From Macrostomum hystrix (taxonomy: Eukaryota > Platyhelminthes > Macrostomidae), in contig CATNEN010000039.1 of the NCBI GenBank assembly GCA_950097015.1, forward strand, positions 3,918,001-3,982,000: a stretch of 64,000 nt of DNA, read 5' to 3'. The translations under genes were made by a program, and so were the position numbers. The notes under the pieces are model-generated. The model did no database searches. It had not been told where the DNA came from and saw only the letters and a program-made list of their open reading frames with translations. Shown in pieces: positions 60,656-64,000 of the stretch. The first letter of the stretch is position 1. Every line of letters begins with the position of its first letter.

Positions 60656-63454
60656 GAAGCTGTTATTGTTAAAACTATTTGTTTTTTTAGCTTTCGAAAA
60701 TGAGATCATCAAGGGATTTACAGTGATTACAGAATGACTTCTATTATATATGGGATTCACATTAGCACCTTCAAGCAGAGGGACATTTATTAGTTAGCTT
60801 ATTTATCGCATAATTAAATTAACTAATTTAATTAAAATATATAAGATACAGATACAAGAACATAATAGTACTTGACATTTAATAAATAAAAGAATGTAAA
60901 GAAAATAATTTTAGAAAACAATAACAATAAGTAGAATTGTTAATATATTCTAGATAACAAACCATACATGTGCAACCTCCCAAATCTTAGCCGGCCGTGC
61001 GACTTAGTTTTTGCTCTCATTTGCGACTTAGTTTGTTTCATTGCTCTATTTACGTCTTAGTTTGCTCTCTTTTTCTCTCACCTTTTTCCTTTTCTTCACA
61101 CCTTCCTTTTTTGTCCCTTGGTCCCCCCTTTGATTTTTTTGCGCTTGGTCAATTGGTTTTTGCGACTTACCTTGCTTGGCCCTAGTTTCACCCAGCCGGG
61201 TTGGCCGGGTGTTGCGCATGTATGTAACAAACCCTAGAAAGCGTACTTATTCCAACCCAAAAACAAACAGCATAATATATTGTCAACCATATATTTATCG
61301 AATAACAATCATAGCTCTGGGCAACTGCCATATTGGCAGCTAACTAAATATGTCAACATTTGTATATAGCATGCTTGTAGTAGTAGTACATTGTGCTACT
61401 TTTTCTGCAAAAAGATATTTAGGCATTTGTTAACAAAAGCAAGACAATATATACAAGCAAAAAACTATATATGCACATTTATATAATCTAAATTTTTTTG
61501 TTATCTGAGTACAATTATTAGTCTTGATTGTACTTGATACATGTTACATATACAATGTTGTTGCCTATTCTAGCAAGCTGCTAAGTAAACTAGGTCACTA
61601 GGTATGCATTATTGGCATAGATCCATTATCCATCAATTGATGTAGATAAAGTCAGCAGTATTTGCATGGGACCAGGCTGATGAGCATGGAAAATTCTTGT
61701 ATAGGTCTTATAGGCCCTATACAAAACAGCATTTCTTAAAAAACAATATTCAATAAAAAGATTGCTTACCAGGATTAAACACAAGCAACTCTTCATGTCT
61801 CTTTTATTGAGCTCTCTAGTATAATAAATTTATTTAACTTTTTCGACTTATTGCTTAACTATCAAGAAGTCAAAATAGTTGTGTCTAATCAGGGACAATT
61901 TCGTGACAATCTAGCAATTTTTGTTGACATGGCTAGCTACATGTCAAATTTTCTTTTTCCAATCATTGACCCTTAAGAGCTAGTAATATTAATATTCGAC
62001 AAGGATTGGGCCTAGAGATTTACATTATTGAACAAGTTTACTTGAACTTAAAACGTTTTTATTCCTGTTCTGAGCACAGTGTCACTTTAGAAAACATCTA
62101 GCACCAGACATATGCTTTCTTTACATAGGTTTTAGATTTTTTACTTTACATGCTTCATGTATGCTGATTATAAAAACGAACGCAAAATTATTACAAACAA
62201 ATTGTACGTAGACACGCAGTTATTTTCTCTAGCCTATATGATCCTATAGGCCTACAGTCTAGAATAGAATGGATCGGGTTCAGATTAGTAAATAAGTTTT
62301 TTAAAAAGTAAGATTTTTTTCGATGATATTGCCACAATAAATCAAATGCTTCTAAAAAGGCTATCGAATACTTTTAATTACAACTATAAAGAACCATGAT
62401 TAAGAATTTTTATAACACATTTCACTTGAATAATTTATTATTTTCTATCGAAATTTCTATGACTCATCTTACCACGAAAATTTTGAAACTTACCGTTATT
62501 AGTCTATAATATAACTTAAGGAGGCGTATATCATGTAAAAAATAGAAAATATAAACAATACGTTAATTAAGCATAAGTTAAAATTCAAATACCTGGTTTG
62601 ATTGCAAGTAATTCTGTCTGGTTATTTAGGACAGCAATTTAAACATTTTTAATAATGACCCCATAGACCCCCATTATTATTCACGTTATTTCAAATTTTC
62701 TCTATCCCCTTTTATCTCCTGCAATACTAATACTATTCATTAAAACGAATCGTTTCTTTTATTGTCTTTCGTATCAATTTTTAATGAATTTCTTTCGCTA
62801 AACTTTACAAACTATAAACTCGCGTTCTTGTTGGCATAACTGGCATTTTGCCAGAGCCAAACAATCTATACTACTGCATTGACCGGTAAATCGAGATTAT
62901 TATTGTATAATTATAATTCAAATATTATCGGAACGCCATGTTATCACAGAAGCTATGAAGCGATAGTATCCTATGACGAAGATTTGCAGTCCTGATTAAA
63001 AAACCAACAAGTTTAACGCATAGAAAAATCAGTGAAAGTTACTTCAGCAGCCAGGATATGCAGCATCCATTCTCCTAAAACTACATTTTTTATATCCATA
63101 CATTTGCATGAGGCTTGTTGACTTTCTGTCGATACTTAACTGCTCTGTATAAGCTCGCGCCTCTTTATGGGGTCAATAAGAAGAGGGTAGGGATTGTTAA
63201 ATTAGTCGCTAACGTCCTCTTCTCCTTGACTCGAATTGAAATCTGGAGAGAGCCCTCCTGCATGGGATTGGATCGGACGCAGATTTAGTCCATGGGCAGG
63301 TTAACGATGGCAAAAGGTAACTTAACAAGCTCTCTCGCTACTTCTGTGCAGCACATCATGTCGATTCCCTGCCCTTCTTCGGCCGCCGTGCCGAATTCGG
63401 CAATTAACTGTTAAAAAATTGATTCGATCAGGATACAACTATAGATGCTCGCAT
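60656..63454. other. AT-rich intergenic region
   Basis: No supported coding frame. A pyrimidine-rich stretch at 61000-61170 yields a short frame without domain content. A GC-richer element near 61165-61215 (CCAGCCGGGTTGGCCGGGTG) is unassigned. Confidence 0.4.
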
Positions 63455-63690
63455 ACCTGATTATTTTGGGGCTTGCAGCCAAAAGGGCGACGACTCATCA
63501 CTCGAAGGTCAGGGGTTCAATTATTGAAACAACAATTCTGTCCTCTAGAAAGACACTTAACTCTGTGTTGCTTTAGTTCACCTAGCTGTAAATGCTTGAA
63601 TGCCAGAATCACCTGAGTTAATTTAGGATTGGTGTGGCGTCTCCAAGTCCATGGACTAAACAGGGGCACGCAGCGTTCAGTTAAGCTGCG
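63455..63690 (+). mobile_element. tRNA-derived SINE, family B, with conserved central domain
   Basis: The head TTGCAGCCAAAAGGGCGACG with B-box-like AGGGGTTCAATTAT is followed by CTAGAAAGACACTTAACTCT and GTTCACCTAGCTGTAAATGC, a block resembling central domains shared by SINEs of distant animals (V-type core). The end GTCCATGGACTAAACAGGGG with CGCAGCGTTCAG matches the copies at 16.4 and 56.45 kb. Confidence 0.65.
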
Positions 63691-64000
63691 AAATTACAGT
63701 CATTGCAGTTTGCCGGTGTCTTTAAGTGCTAACTTATTATTTAAGCTTATCCACCTACGCACACGAAAGCGTTAATCAGGTCTCAAGGGATTAAAAGCCT
63801 AAAATTAAAATTTCCGAGAATACAAACAAAAAGCACTAACTGCATGCATGCTAGCGCTAGGTTCAGTGCTGCATGCACATTGGCTATGCAGTTGGTAGCA
63901 AAATTAGATTTTCATAGTTTACATTTTCCGTCTTATAGCGGCTCAAAGTGTTAATAATATGGCTATTTTTCTTAGTACTTTTGCAGCAATTCTCCAAACT

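Overview
This is a metazoan nuclear window, not a bacterial one. Genes are split by GT-AG introns and most introns carry their own tandem repeat. Dispersed tRNA-derived SINEs and a hAT-type nonautonomous transposon are present. Gene content is animal: an innexin, an Ajuba/LIMD1 LIM protein, calcyphosin, a receptor tyrosine phosphatase, an ANKRD26-like ankyrin/coiled-coil protein and Mab-21 domain proteins. The innexin suggests a protostome. The repeat-choked introns, glycine-rich secreted protein and expanded Mab-21 genes fit a lophotrochozoan, perhaps a free-living flatworm; the phylum is inference.

Layout. 1-2358 is AT-rich with no gene seen. 2359-15881 (+) is a gene of about 21 exons: ankyrin repeats, then six successive exons each carrying an acidic S-D-W-like motif, then coiled coil. 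16783-17454 (-) is an intronless PhnZ-type HD-domain oxygenase. 18325-18839 is a hAT MITE with a perfect 8-bp target duplication. 20257-31389 is a large imperfect inverted duplication. Its arms (20257-23328 + and 28370-31389 -) each encode a roughly 970-residue multi-pass membrane protein that I read as a nucleotidyltransferase/Mab-21 unit followed by a second Mab-21-like domain. Between the arms lie a secreted PAN/glycine-rich protein (23718-25684 +) and an innexin (26348-27757 +). 33661-38873 (+) is the Ajuba/LIMD1 homologue. 43774-45868 (-) is calcyphosin. 49148-60070 (-) is a 16-exon R5-type receptor tyrosine phosphatase with Ig, FN3 repeats, one membrane segment, an active D1 and a D2 whose cysteine is replaced by Asp. 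60071-64000 is mostly AT-rich and carries two SINE copies.

The genes do not form a pathway; this is ordinary eukaryotic neighbourhood structure. Exon joins were checked by reading phase by hand. The spliced lengths of the phosphatase, LIM, calcyphosin and glycine-rich models are all whole numbers of codons. The ankyrin model has one unresolved join (exon 7 to 8). Mab-21 copy 1 carries a one-base frame change relative to copy 2.

The most unusual finding is the inverted Mab-21 pair. Its two Mab-21-type domains are nearly identical between copies, while the membrane and linker segments beside them have diverged almost completely.
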